Positions 57,129-64,000 of a stretch of 64,000 nucleotides of DNA are shown piece by piece (the stretch's first letter is position 1; each line of letters begins with the position of its first letter). Under the pieces are notes generated by a model. That model saw only the letters and a program-made list of their open reading frames with translations. It did not search any database and was not told the DNA's origin. The stretch covers positions 868,001 through 932,000 of the forward strand of contig NZ_LSBB01000020.1 of the NCBI RefSeq assembly GCF_001584335.1, read 5' to 3'. Source of the DNA: Bacillus atrophaeus (GTDB lineage: Bacteria; Bacillota; Bacilli; Bacillales; Bacillaceae). The position numbers and the translations under genes are program-made.

Positions 57129-57433
57129 TCCCATCACCTCATTACAGCATATGAACAAAACCGATTGGTGCTTGTACTAATGTCTTTACCGAAAAAAATA
57201 AGAAAAGCGCCTCCTATTTCCCGGAAAATAAAAAAATATATGGTTTGTCCCCGCTATCGTCATGAATACAATAAGAAATAAAGTATTTCTCGGGAAAGCG
57301 CAGGATTCAACATCGTTCCCGAAAAGAACTGTTGTTTTGACAGGCGGATGTCAAAAACAAGCCCCCTCATGATAGGCGCGTGTCACAAACGCTTCATTCA
57401 TGAATAACATAAAGAGAAAACAGAGAGGTGAAA
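57129..57433. other. Divergent intergenic region between cwlC and spoVK
   Basis: No ORF with a ribosome site is seen. It should hold the late sporulation promoters of both genes. AATACAAT near 57263 resembles a SigE −10 for spoVK, but no matching −35 was recognised. TCATGAATA occurs twice (near 57259 and 57397). Nothing more is supported. Confidence 0.4.
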
Positions 57434-58402
57434 ATGTTGGAGCGCGCTGTAACCTATAAAAATAACGGACAGATCAACATTATTCTTAACGGACAAAAGC
57501 AGGTGCTGACAAATGCTGAAGCAGAGGCGGAATATCAGACCGCTGTCCAAAAAAATGAAGCCAAGCACGGCATTCTGAAAGAAATAGAAAAAGAAATGAA
57601 TACATTGGTCGGCATGGAGGAAATGAAACGGAATATCAAAGAAATTTACGCTTGGATCTTTGTGAACCAAAAACGGGCGGAACAAGGTTTAAAAGCGGGA
57701 AAACAAGCATTGCATATGATGTTTAAAGGCAATCCCGGCACAGGAAAAACAACTGTCGCCAGGCTTATCGGCAGACTTTTTTTTGAAATGAATGTCCTGT
57801 CAAAAGGTCACCTCATTGAGGCTGAACGAGCGGATCTTGTCGGGGAATACATCGGCCACACGGCACAAAAAACAAGAGATTTAATCAAAAAGTCACTGGG
57901 CGGAATTTTATTTATTGATGAAGCCTACTCCTTGGCAAGAGGCGGAGAAAAAGACTTTGGGAAAGAAGCAATAGACACGCTCGTAAAGCATATGGAGGAC
58001 AAACAGCATGAATTTATTTTAATTCTTGCCGGATATTCAAGAGAAATGGACCATTTTTTATCATTAAACCCCGGGCTTCAATCACGATTTCCTATTAGTA
58101 TTGATTTTCCGGATTACTCCGTATCTCAGCTGATGGATATTGCGAAACGAATGATCGCAGATAGGGAATATCAATTCAGTCAGGAAGCGGAATGGAAATT
58201 AAAAGATTACTTAATGACGGTCAAAAGCACAACAAGCCCCGTCAAATTCAGCAACGGGCGATTTGTGAGAAATGTCATTGAAAAATCAATACGCACCCAA
58301 GCTATGAGGCTCTTAATGGGAGATCAATACTTAAAAAGCGACTTGATGACAATAAAAAGCCAGGATCTCACAATAAAAGAAGAGGTGCCGGGCACAGGAT
58401 AG
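57434..58402 (+). CDS. spoVK: Stage V sporulation protein SpoVK (AAA+ ATPase)
   Basis: A 322-residue CbxX/CfxQ-type AAA+ ATPase needed for spore maturation. Walker A is FKGNPGTGKTT, Walker B GGILFIDEAYSLA, and arginine residues follow in GLQSRFPISIDF. The start is the ATG at 57434, which gives the B. subtilis length; a GTG two codons upstream overlaps the GAGGTG ribosome site and is unlikely. Cytoplasmic, mother-cell expressed in B. subtilis. What it remodels is not known. Confidence 0.96.
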   Translation: MLERAVTYKNNGQINIILNGQKQVLTNAEAEAEYQTAVQKNEAKHGILKEIEKEMNTLVGMEEMKRNIKEIYAWIFVNQKRAEQGLKAGKQALHMMFKGNPGTGKTTVARLIGRLFFEMNVLSKGHLIEAERADLVGEYIGHTAQKTRDLIKKSLGGILFIDEAYSLARGGEKDFGKEAIDTLVKHMEDKQHEFILILAGYSREMDHFLSLNPGLQSRFPISIDFPDYSVSQLMDIAKRMIADREYQFSQEAEWKLKDYLMTVKSTTSPVKFSNGRFVRNVIEKSIRTQAMRLLMGDQYLKSDLMTIKSQDLTIKEEVPGTG

Positions 58403-58442
58403 ACCTCTCGCCACAGGGAGGTCTGTTTGTTTGCTCTTTTTT
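58401..58442 (+). terminator. Intrinsic terminator after spoVK
   Basis: AGACCTC (58401–58407) and GAGGTCT (58418–58424) form a 7-bp stem that starts in the stop codon, followed by T-rich sequence. Confidence 0.8.
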
Positions 58443-58552
58443 AGCCGCATATGTGTCATATAAAGCCGAAATATCAAGGGATTTGTGGTATACGCCTGAT
58501 CGGTTTGGTATGATAATACTACTGCCCATTACGTAAAGAAAGGAACATCCAT

Positions 58553-59815
58553 TTGAATGAACAAGAACTGATACAAGAAAAGGCAATATTGGTTGGATGC
58601 CAGCTGCCTCATATCTCAGACGAGCATTTTGACAATTCTCTTGCGGAGCTTGCCTCCCTTACGAAAACAGCAGACGGGACGGTATTGACCACTGTGACGC
58701 AAAAAAGAAACAGGGCTGACGCAGCCACTTATATAGGAAAGGGGAAAGTGGAAGAACTCAAAGCGTTGTGCGAAGAGCTCTCAGCAGATCTTTTGATTTT
58801 TAATGACGAGCTATCGCCAAGCCAGTTAAAATCGCTTGCTACCGCCATTGAAGTGAAAATCATTGACCGCACCCAATTAATATTGGATATTTTCGCAAAA
58901 AGGGCCAAAACAAGAGAAGGAAAACTTCAAATAGAATTAGCCCAGCTGCAATACGCGCTTCCAAGACTGAGCGGACAAGGTATTAATCTCTCCAGACAAG
59001 GTGGAGGCATCGGGGCAAGAGGGCCGGGTGAAACAAAGCTGGAAACAGACCGCCGTCATATTAGAAATCGCATTCACGAAATAAACACCCAATTGACTGC
59101 GGTTACCCGACACAGAAGCCGATACCGGGATAGAAGAAAGAAAAACGGAGTCCTTCAGCTTGCTTTGGTCGGATATACCAACGCCGGAAAATCCACTTGG
59201 TTCAATCGTCTGACCAGCGCTGACAGCTATGAAGAGGATCTTTTGTTTGCGACGCTTGATCCAATGACGAGAAAAATGGTGCTGCCGAGCGGCTACAGTG
59301 TGCTGCTGTCGGATACGGTAGGGTTTATACAAGACCTGCCGACGACATTAATTGCGGCATTCAGATCGACGCTTGAGGAAGTGAAGGAAGCAGATGTCAT
59401 TCTGCATGTCATTGATTCCTCAAACGAGGATTACACAGGCCATGAAAAAACCGTTATTCGGCTATTGGAGGAGCTCAAAGCAGACGATATTCCGATTCTG
59501 ACAGCTTACAACAAACGAGACCAAAAACTGCCCGACTTCATCCCGTCAACCGGAAAACATCATATTATGCTCAGTGCCAGAATCGAAGATGATGCTGCGA
59601 GATTTAAAGAAAACATAGAAAAATATTTGCGGGAAGAGCTTTTAACGCCGTATACGGCTAGAGTTCCGGCGGATGAAGGAAAGCTGATTGCCAGAATTAA
59701 ATCAGAAACAATGGTTGAACGCATTCATTTTAATGAAGAAAATGAATGGTATGACATCTCAGGATATGTACAAGCCCAACAAAATATATCAGGCGAACTG
59801 AAGAAGTACATGTAA
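58553..59815 (+). CDS. hflX: Ribosome-associated GTPase HflX
   Basis: A 420-residue Obg-HflX family GTPase (formerly ynbA) that binds the large ribosomal subunit and splits or rescues stalled 70S ribosomes. The start is a TTG behind AAAGGAAC; no ATG is in frame nearby. The N-terminal HflX domain ends in [19 protein letters not shown], the glycine-rich HflX loop. G domain motifs: GYTNAGKST (G1), [10 protein letters not shown] (G3), NKRD (G4). ynbB follows after 16 bases, so the two are probably one operon. Confidence 0.96.
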   Translation: MNEQELIQEKAILVGCQLPHISDEHFDNSLAELASLTKTADGTVLTTVTQKRNRADAATYIGKGKVEELKALCEELSADLLIFNDELSPSQLKSLATAIEVKIIDRTQLILDIFAKRAKTREGKLQIELAQLQYALPRLSGQGINLSRQGGGIGARGPGETKLETDRRHIRNRIHEINTQLTAVTRHRSRYRDRRKKNGVLQLALVGYTNAGKSTWFNRLTSADSYEEDLLFATLDPMTRKMVLPSGYSVLLSDTVGFIQDLPTTLIAAFRSTLEEVKEADVILHVIDSSNEDYTGHEKTVIRLLEELKADDIPILTAYNKRDQKLPDFIPSTGKHHIMLSARIEDDAARFKENIEKYLREELLTPYTARVPADEGKLIARIKSETMVERIHFNEENEWYDISGYVQAQQNISGELKKYM

Positions 59816-59831
59816 GAAAGGAATACAGAAA

Positions 59832-61097
59832 ATGTTTGAAACACTAACGCACGGCGAATTATTAAAAAAGACCGCTCAAGAAGTAGAAGCAGAGATTTCT
59901 GACGTTCATAAAAGAATTGAGGAGATCAGTGAGCGCAATGAATGGAGAGTGCTTCAAAGCTATAGAAAACATAAAGTGAGTGATACCCACTTTACGCCGT
60001 CTACCGGCTATGGCTACGATGACATGGGAAGAGACACGCTGGAAAACATATACGCAGATGTTTTCGGCGGAGAAGCGGGGTTGGTAAGACCGCAGATCAT
60101 CTCAGGCACCCATGCCATTTCAATTGCGTTATTCGGAGTGCTGAGACCCGGAGATGAATTGCTTTATATCACAGGCAAGCCTTATGACACGCTTGAAGAA
60201 ATCGTCGGAGTCAGAGGGGGAGAAAATTCCGGCTCACTGAAGGATTTTCATATAGGATACAATGCAGTTGATCTGACCGAGGAGGGAAAAGTCGACTACG
60301 CAGGCGTAGCCGCAGCAATTAATGAAAATACGAAAGTGATTGGCATTCAGCGTTCAAAAGGCTATGCGAACCGGCCGTCTTTCCTCATTAAAGAGATTCA
60401 GGAAATGATCGGCTTTGTCAAAGAGATAAACGAAAATCTCATTGTGTTTGTGGACAACTGCTACGGCGAATTTGCAGAGGAGCTTGAACCTTGCCATGTG
60501 GGAGCCGATCTTATGGCAGGCTCGCTTATCAAAAATCCAGGCGGCGGACTTGCCAAGACCGGAGGATACCTTGTCGGTAAAGCCAAATGGATAGAAGCCT
60601 GTTCGTACCGGATGACATCTCCGGGCATCGGCAGGGAAGCGGGCGCATCACTTTATTCACTGCAGGAAATGTATCAGGGCTTTTTTCTTGCTCCGCATGT
60701 TGTCTCTCAAAGCTTAAAAGGCGCCGTATTTACCGCCCGTTTTCTTGAAAAGCTCGGTTTTACATCTAATCCGCGCTGGGATGCGGGAAGAACGGACCTG
60801 ATTCAATCCGTTGAATTTTCGGATCGGGATAAAATGATTGCTTTTTGTCAGGCGATCCAATACGCGTCACCTATCAATGCCCACGTCACCCCGTACCCGA
60901 GCTATATGCCGGGGTACGAAGATGATGTCATCATGGCTGCTGGCACTTTTGTGCAAGGAGCGAGTATTGAATTATCAGCTGATGGACCCATCAGGCCGCC
61001 ATATGTCGCATACGTTCAGGGAGGATTAACCTACTCCCACGTGAAAAACGCCATATGCAGCGCGGTGAATGCATTGATGGAAAAGCAATTAATTTAA
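59832..61097 (+). CDS. ynbB: YnbB, PLP-dependent enzyme of the methionine gamma-lyase-related (aluminium resistance) family
   Basis: A 421-residue pyridoxal-phosphate enzyme of the Cys/Met metabolism fold. The PLP-binding region is seen as NLIVFVDNCYGEFAEE (Asp) and GSLIKNPGGGLAKTGGYLVG with the Schiff-base Lys candidate in SLIKNPGGG. The family is often annotated as aluminium resistance protein, a name without firm biochemical basis. It follows hflX by 16 bases behind AAGAAAGGAA. The upstream neighbour of glnRA as in B. subtilis. Substrate unknown. Confidence 0.9.
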   Translation: MFETLTHGELLKKTAQEVEAEISDVHKRIEEISERNEWRVLQSYRKHKVSDTHFTPSTGYGYDDMGRDTLENIYADVFGGEAGLVRPQIISGTHAISIALFGVLRPGDELLYITGKPYDTLEEIVGVRGGENSGSLKDFHIGYNAVDLTEEGKVDYAGVAAAINENTKVIGIQRSKGYANRPSFLIKEIQEMIGFVKEINENLIVFVDNCYGEFAEELEPCHVGADLMAGSLIKNPGGGLAKTGGYLVGKAKWIEACSYRMTSPGIGREAGASLYSLQEMYQGFFLAPHVVSQSLKGAVFTARFLEKLGFTSNPRWDAGRTDLIQSVEFSDRDKMIAFCQAIQYASPINAHVTPYPSYMPGYEDDVIMAAGTFVQGASIELSADGPIRPPYVAYVQGGLTYSHVKNAICSAVNALMEKQLI

Positions 61098-61124
61098 ATA
61101 GTTTAAAATTTTCAATGAATTCGA

Positions 61125-61175
61125 TGTTAAGAATCCTTACATCGTGTTGACACATTATATTACATGACCTATAAT
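61125..61175 (+). promoter_or_regulatory. glnRA promoter with two GlnR/TnrA boxes
   Basis: SigA promoter: −35 TTGACA (61147–61152), −10 TATAAT (61170–61175), spacer 17. Box 1 TGTTAAGAATCCTTACA (61125–61141) fits TGTNA-N7-TNACA exactly and lies upstream of −35. Box 2 TGACACATTATATTACA (61148–61164) overlaps the −35. GlnR bound there represses its own operon under nitrogen excess. Confidence 0.95.
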
Positions 61176-61206
61176 AAAACTAAGTTAAGAAAAGGAGGAA
61201 ATTGAG

Positions 61207-61614
61207 ATGAGTGATAACATTCGCCGCTCAATGCCTTTATTTCCAATAGGAATTGTCATGCAGTTAACAGAGTTATCTGCACGCCAAATTCGATATTATG
61301 AGGAAAATGGACTGATATTTCCGGCACGAAGCGAAGGGAATAGACGATTATTTTCTTTCCATGATGTAGATAAACTGTTAGAGATTAAGCACCTGATTGA
61401 ACAAGGTGTGAATATGGCAGGGATCAAACAAATTCTGGCAAAGGCATCGGCTGAACCAGAAGAGAAGCAAGATGAGAAAACGAAAAAATCGATGAAGCAC
61501 GATCTGTCTGACGACGAGTTGAGAAAGCTTCTGAAAAATGAGCTCTTACAGGCAGGGCGTTTCCAGCGGGGGAATACATTCCGTCAGGGTGACATGTCCC
61601 GATTCTTTCATTAA
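61207..61614 (+). CDS. glnR: Nitrogen-regulatory repressor GlnR (MerR family)
   Basis: A 135-residue MerR-type regulator. [23 protein letters not shown], wing [13 protein letters not shown], then a dimerisation helix. The C-terminal tail ([23 protein letters not shown] region) is the autoinhibitory segment whose block is relieved by feedback-inhibited glutamine synthetase. Behind AAAGGAGG and in operon with glnA, whose product controls its activity. Represses glnRA and other nitrogen genes when glutamine is plentiful. Confidence 0.98.
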   Translation: MSDNIRRSMPLFPIGIVMQLTELSARQIRYYEENGLIFPARSEGNRRLFSFHDVDKLLEIKHLIEQGVNMAGIKQILAKASAEPEEKQDEKTKKSMKHDLSDDELRKLLKNELLQAGRFQRGNTFRQGDMSRFFH

Positions 61615-61671
61615 TCCGTTAGCAACTGTTTTGCTATATACATTTACCTTTTAGAGGAGGAGTTTTACGAA

Positions 61672-63006
61672 ATGGCAAAGTACACAAGAGAAGATATCGT
61701 AAAATTAGTAAATGAGGAAAACGTTAAGTATATCCGTCTTCAATTTACAGACATTCTTGGAACAATCAAAAACGTTGAAATTCCTGTGAGCCAGCTTGAA
61801 AAAGCACTGGATAATAAATGCATGTTTGACGGTTCTTCAATTGAAGGTTTTGTTCGTATCGAAGAATCTGACATGTATTTGTATCCTGATCTAAATACAT
61901 TTGTTATCTTCCCATGGACAGCTGAAAAAGGTAAAGTAGCACGTTTCATCTGTGACATTTACAATCCGGATGGAACGCCATTCGACGGTGATCCTCGAAA
62001 CAATTTAAAACGGATTTTGAAAGAAATGCAAGATCTTGGATTCAGTGATTTCAATCTCGGACCAGAGCCTGAATTTTTCTTATTTAAATTAGATGAAAAA
62101 GGCGAACCTACTTTAGAATTAAACGATAAAGGCGGATACTTCGACTTGGCGCCGACAGACCTTGGCGAAAACTGCCGCCGCGATATCGTTCTTGAACTTG
62201 AAGAAATGGGCTTTGAAATCGAAGCATCCCACCACGAAGTTGCTCCGGGGCAGCACGAAATTGATTTCAAATATGCTGGAGCGATCCGTTCTTGCGACGA
62301 CATTCAGACTTTTAAACTAGTTGTAAAAACAATCGCCCGTAAGCACGGTCTGCATGCGACATTCATGCCGAAACCATTGTTCGGCGTAAACGGTTCTGGT
62401 ATGCACTGCAATCTATCACTCTTCAAAGATGGCGTTAACTCATTCTATGATAAAAATGCTGACCTTGAATTGAGCGAAACAGCGAAACACTTTATTGCAG
62501 GAATTGTGAAGCACGCAACAAGTTTCACTGCGGTCACAAACCCGACAGTAAACTCTTACAAACGTCTTGTGCCTGGTTATGAAGCCCCTTGCTACGTTGC
62601 ATGGAGCGCACAAAACAGAAGCCCGTTAATCCGCATCCCGGCTTCCCGCGGTATCAGCACACGTGTTGAAGTGCGAAGCGTTGATCCGGCTGCGAATCCA
62701 TACCTTGCACTAAGCGTATTGCTTGCTGCAGGTCTTGACGGAATCAAAAACAAACTTGAAGCACCGGAGCCGATTGACCGCAACATCTATGTCATGAGTA
62801 AAGAAGAACGCCTGGAAAACGGAATCGTAGACCTTCCGGCAACTCTTGCAGAAGCTCTAGACGAATTCAAATCAAACGAAGTCATGGTAAAAGCTCTCGG
62901 AGAGCATTTATTCGAACACTTCATCGAAGCAAAAGAAATCGAGTGGGATATGTTCCGCACGCAAGTCCACCCTTGGGAGCGCGAACAGTATATGTCTCAG
63001 TATTAA
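61672..63006 (+). CDS. glnA: Glutamine synthetase type I-alpha, GlnA
   Basis: A 444-residue dodecameric enzyme that makes glutamine from glutamate, ammonia and ATP. Signatures: GPEPEFFLF and [15 protein letters not shown] (metal-binding Glu/His), [25 protein letters not shown], with the feedback-control Arg62 in [10 protein letters not shown] typical of the Bacillus I-alpha type. No adenylylation loop, consistent with control by direct feedback inhibition. In its inhibited form it activates GlnR and sequesters TnrA (established). Behind GAGGAGG, 57 bases after glnR. Confidence 0.99.
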   Translation: MAKYTREDIVKLVNEENVKYIRLQFTDILGTIKNVEIPVSQLEKALDNKCMFDGSSIEGFVRIEESDMYLYPDLNTFVIFPWTAEKGKVARFICDIYNPDGTPFDGDPRNNLKRILKEMQDLGFSDFNLGPEPEFFLFKLDEKGEPTLELNDKGGYFDLAPTDLGENCRRDIVLELEEMGFEIEASHHEVAPGQHEIDFKYAGAIRSCDDIQTFKLVVKTIARKHGLHATFMPKPLFGVNGSGMHCNLSLFKDGVNSFYDKNADLELSETAKHFIAGIVKHATSFTAVTNPTVNSYKRLVPGYEAPCYVAWSAQNRSPLIRIPASRGISTRVEVRSVDPAANPYLALSVLLAAGLDGIKNKLEAPEPIDRNIYVMSKEERLENGIVDLPATLAEALDEFKSNEVMVKALGEHLFEHFIEAKEIEWDMFRTQVHPWEREQYMSQY

Positions 63007-63011
63007 TCTTT

Positions 63012-63047
63012 CAATCCCTTGGCACTATTGGTGTCAGGGGATTTTTG
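63012..63047 (+). terminator. Intrinsic terminator of glnRA
   Basis: ATCCCTTGGCAC and GTGTCAGGGGAT form a stem with two mismatches, followed by TTTTTG, beginning just past the glnA stop. Confidence 0.85.
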
Positions 63048-63330
63048 TATTTGTTTGATATTCTAATAATTTTGTATAAATCTTGTATCACCCACAAAAC
63101 ACCCACAAAAAATCAATAAAAAATCACTTCATAACTGTGGAGATTTAATCCTCGAAATAAGACAAATAAAAATTATCAAAATATATGGAAGAAGTGTCTT
63201 TTCCTTATCAAGATGTATTCGGATACGGAAACAAAGGTGCTGATGAATGAAGCCAAACGAGAGGAACATTCTGAGCCTGGATAGCAGCTAGCCTGAGGCG
63301 TCCGTATCGGGAGAATTGTAATGTCTTGTT
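63048..63330. other. Accessory intergenic stretch between glnA and the LXG toxin remnant
   Basis: About 280 bases with no gene that can be supported. An 11-bp motif CACCCACAAAA occurs twice in a row around 63090–63112. The only ORFs with an ATG are about 20 codons and have no ribosome site. It may be a scar left by loss of a toxin/immunity region; no homology was recognised. Confidence 0.4.
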
Positions 63331-64000
63331 TCATTGATCGGTCTTACTATACTTGGCTTCCTCTGTAAAATTACAAACGACATCCCATGTTTTTTCATAC
63401 CAAGGTCTGTTCGCTAGCTCCTCCTGTTCTTTTGCTATCCTTCTTTGTTCGGCCTGCTGATCTTTAAATGCGATATAATCAGTCGATTGTTTTCTTACAT
63501 CCTCAGTCATATTGTGGACTTCACTGTCTCTATAAGCCTTGGCATTATAGTAGATGGGAGCAGCGCTTTTGCCTCTTGATGTTGCACTTATCAACGCCTG
63601 ATAATCTGCTTGAATCATTTGCTCGTTTGCTTCTGATAGGGTGTATTCTGCCGTTAGATTCTCATCGACTTCACTTATTTTCTCGACTGCATTTTTGCGT
63701 TTTTCCTCAGCATTGGATAACTGATCTTTAAAATCTTCTGTTGAAAAAACATCTAAAGGAAGGACGTCATGTATATCATTTAAGATATCTTTGATCGCCT
63801 TTTTCTGTTCAGACATAATGGAATTTGATTTGGAATTAGCATTAGCCAACTCATGGTCTAGGAAGGATTCTTCTATGTAGGCATCTGATAAGCTGGCGTC
63901 TTCCAAGATATCAGGAATACTCGTTAAAAAAGATATTTTCATCTCAATTAGATCAATCCACTGGTCAGCGATGCCGGCCTGATCTTCATAAAATGATTTG
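63331..64000 (-). CDS. LXG-type polymorphic toxin, C-terminally truncated; 5' end outside window
   Basis: The frame is open to the right edge of the window (upstream codons read DQWIDLIE before the internal Met at 63942), so the start lies outside. The visible ~222 residues match the end of an LXG (YeeF/YobL-like) export domain: a long coiled-coil-like helical region, then TSRGKSAAPIYYNAKAYRDSEV, a KQSTDYIAFKDQQAEQRR helix and ANRPWYEKTWDVVCNFT. In intact family members the last motif leads into a pre-toxin segment and a nuclease or other toxin domain. Here the protein stops 12 residues after CNFT. No immunity gene follows. LXG toxins are exported by the ESX/Yuk type VII system. Probably an inactivated, decayed toxin gene, possibly an orphan used for recombination; the truncation is seen, the function is inferred. 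Confidence 0.75.
   Translation of the reverse strand, partial: KSFYEDQAGIADQWIDLIEMKISFLTSIPDILEDASLSDAYIEESFLDHELANANSKSNSIMSEQKKAIKDILNDIHDVLPLDVFSTEDFKDQLSNAEEKRKNAVEKISEVDENLTAEYTLSEANEQMIQADYQALISATSRGKSAAPIYYNAKAYRDSEVHNMTEDVRKQSTDYIAFKDQQAEQRRIAKEQEELANRPWYEKTWDVVCNFTEEAKYSKTDQ

Noticed and set aside
57428..57433. GTG two codons upstream as the spoVK start
   Set aside because: It is part of the GAGGTG ribosome site; the ATG at 57434 gives the 322-residue family length.
63180..63280. Short plus-strand ORFs of 20–25 codons after glnA
   Set aside because: No ribosome site, no similarity recognised, and they overlap one another in two frames.

Overview
This window comes from a Bacillus of the B. 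subtilis species group. The evidence is the gene order, which follows the pksX/bae (bacillaene) – aprX – ymaC/ymaD – ebrAB – ymaGF – miaA – hfq – ymzC/ymzA – nrdI/nrdE/nrdF – ymaB – cwlC – spoVK – hflX – ynbB – glnR – glnA block of that group, together with near-family-standard protein lengths, strong AGGAGG-type ribosome binding sites and common TTG/GTG starts. Gene identities are assigned from remembered family sequences and motifs; no database search was run. The exact species is not resolved. Several details differ from my recollection of strain 168: a tetR gene fused into the ebrAB operon, a WYL-like mini gene beside aprX, and an LXG toxin remnant after glnA.

Positions 1–42156 hold the 3' half of a trans-AT polyketide/nonribosomal peptide assembly line: the end of PksL, complete PksM and PksN, and PksR with its terminal thioesterase. 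No acyltransferase domain is embedded, so malonyl units must be loaded in trans. Ten ketosynthases are visible; two (end of PksL, first of PksR) have lost the HGTGT histidine and are likely non-elongating. PksN carries one condensation–adenylation–PCP module (alanine in bacillaene) and three KS-DH-KR units. Two modules are split across proteins: KS0|DH-ACP between PksL and PksM, and KS-DH-KR|MT-ACP between PksN and PksR. A cytochrome P450 (pksS, the last desaturation of dihydrobacillaene) faces the cluster convergently across a bidirectional terminator.

Positions 43502–50000 are a patchwork of small transcription units: ymzB, the intracellular serine protease aprX, a mini WYL protein with a LexA-type operator inside its promoter, a poly-gamma-glutamate hydrolase-like protein, an OsmC protein, a self-regulated TetR–EbrA–EbrB multidrug efflux operon, a Gly/Tyr-rich spore-type protein and the His-rich YmaF.

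Positions 50000–63047 are core genome: tRNA modification (miaA), Hfq, the NrdR-controlled class Ib ribonucleotide reductase operon, a Nudix protein, sporulation genes cwlC and spoVK, the ribosome-associated GTPase hflX, a PLP enzyme, and the glnRA operon with two GlnR/TnrA boxes. Downstream of glnA the sequence becomes accessory: about 280 bp without a gene, then the C-terminal end of an LXG-type polymorphic toxin that lacks its toxin module and runs off the right edge.

Most of the window is well-known biology. The points most worth a second look are the LexA-controlled WYL mini gene, the TetR–EbrAB operon with its operator, a pair of compensating single-base indels inside PksN, the duplicated 15 bp in the P450, and the truncated LXG toxin.
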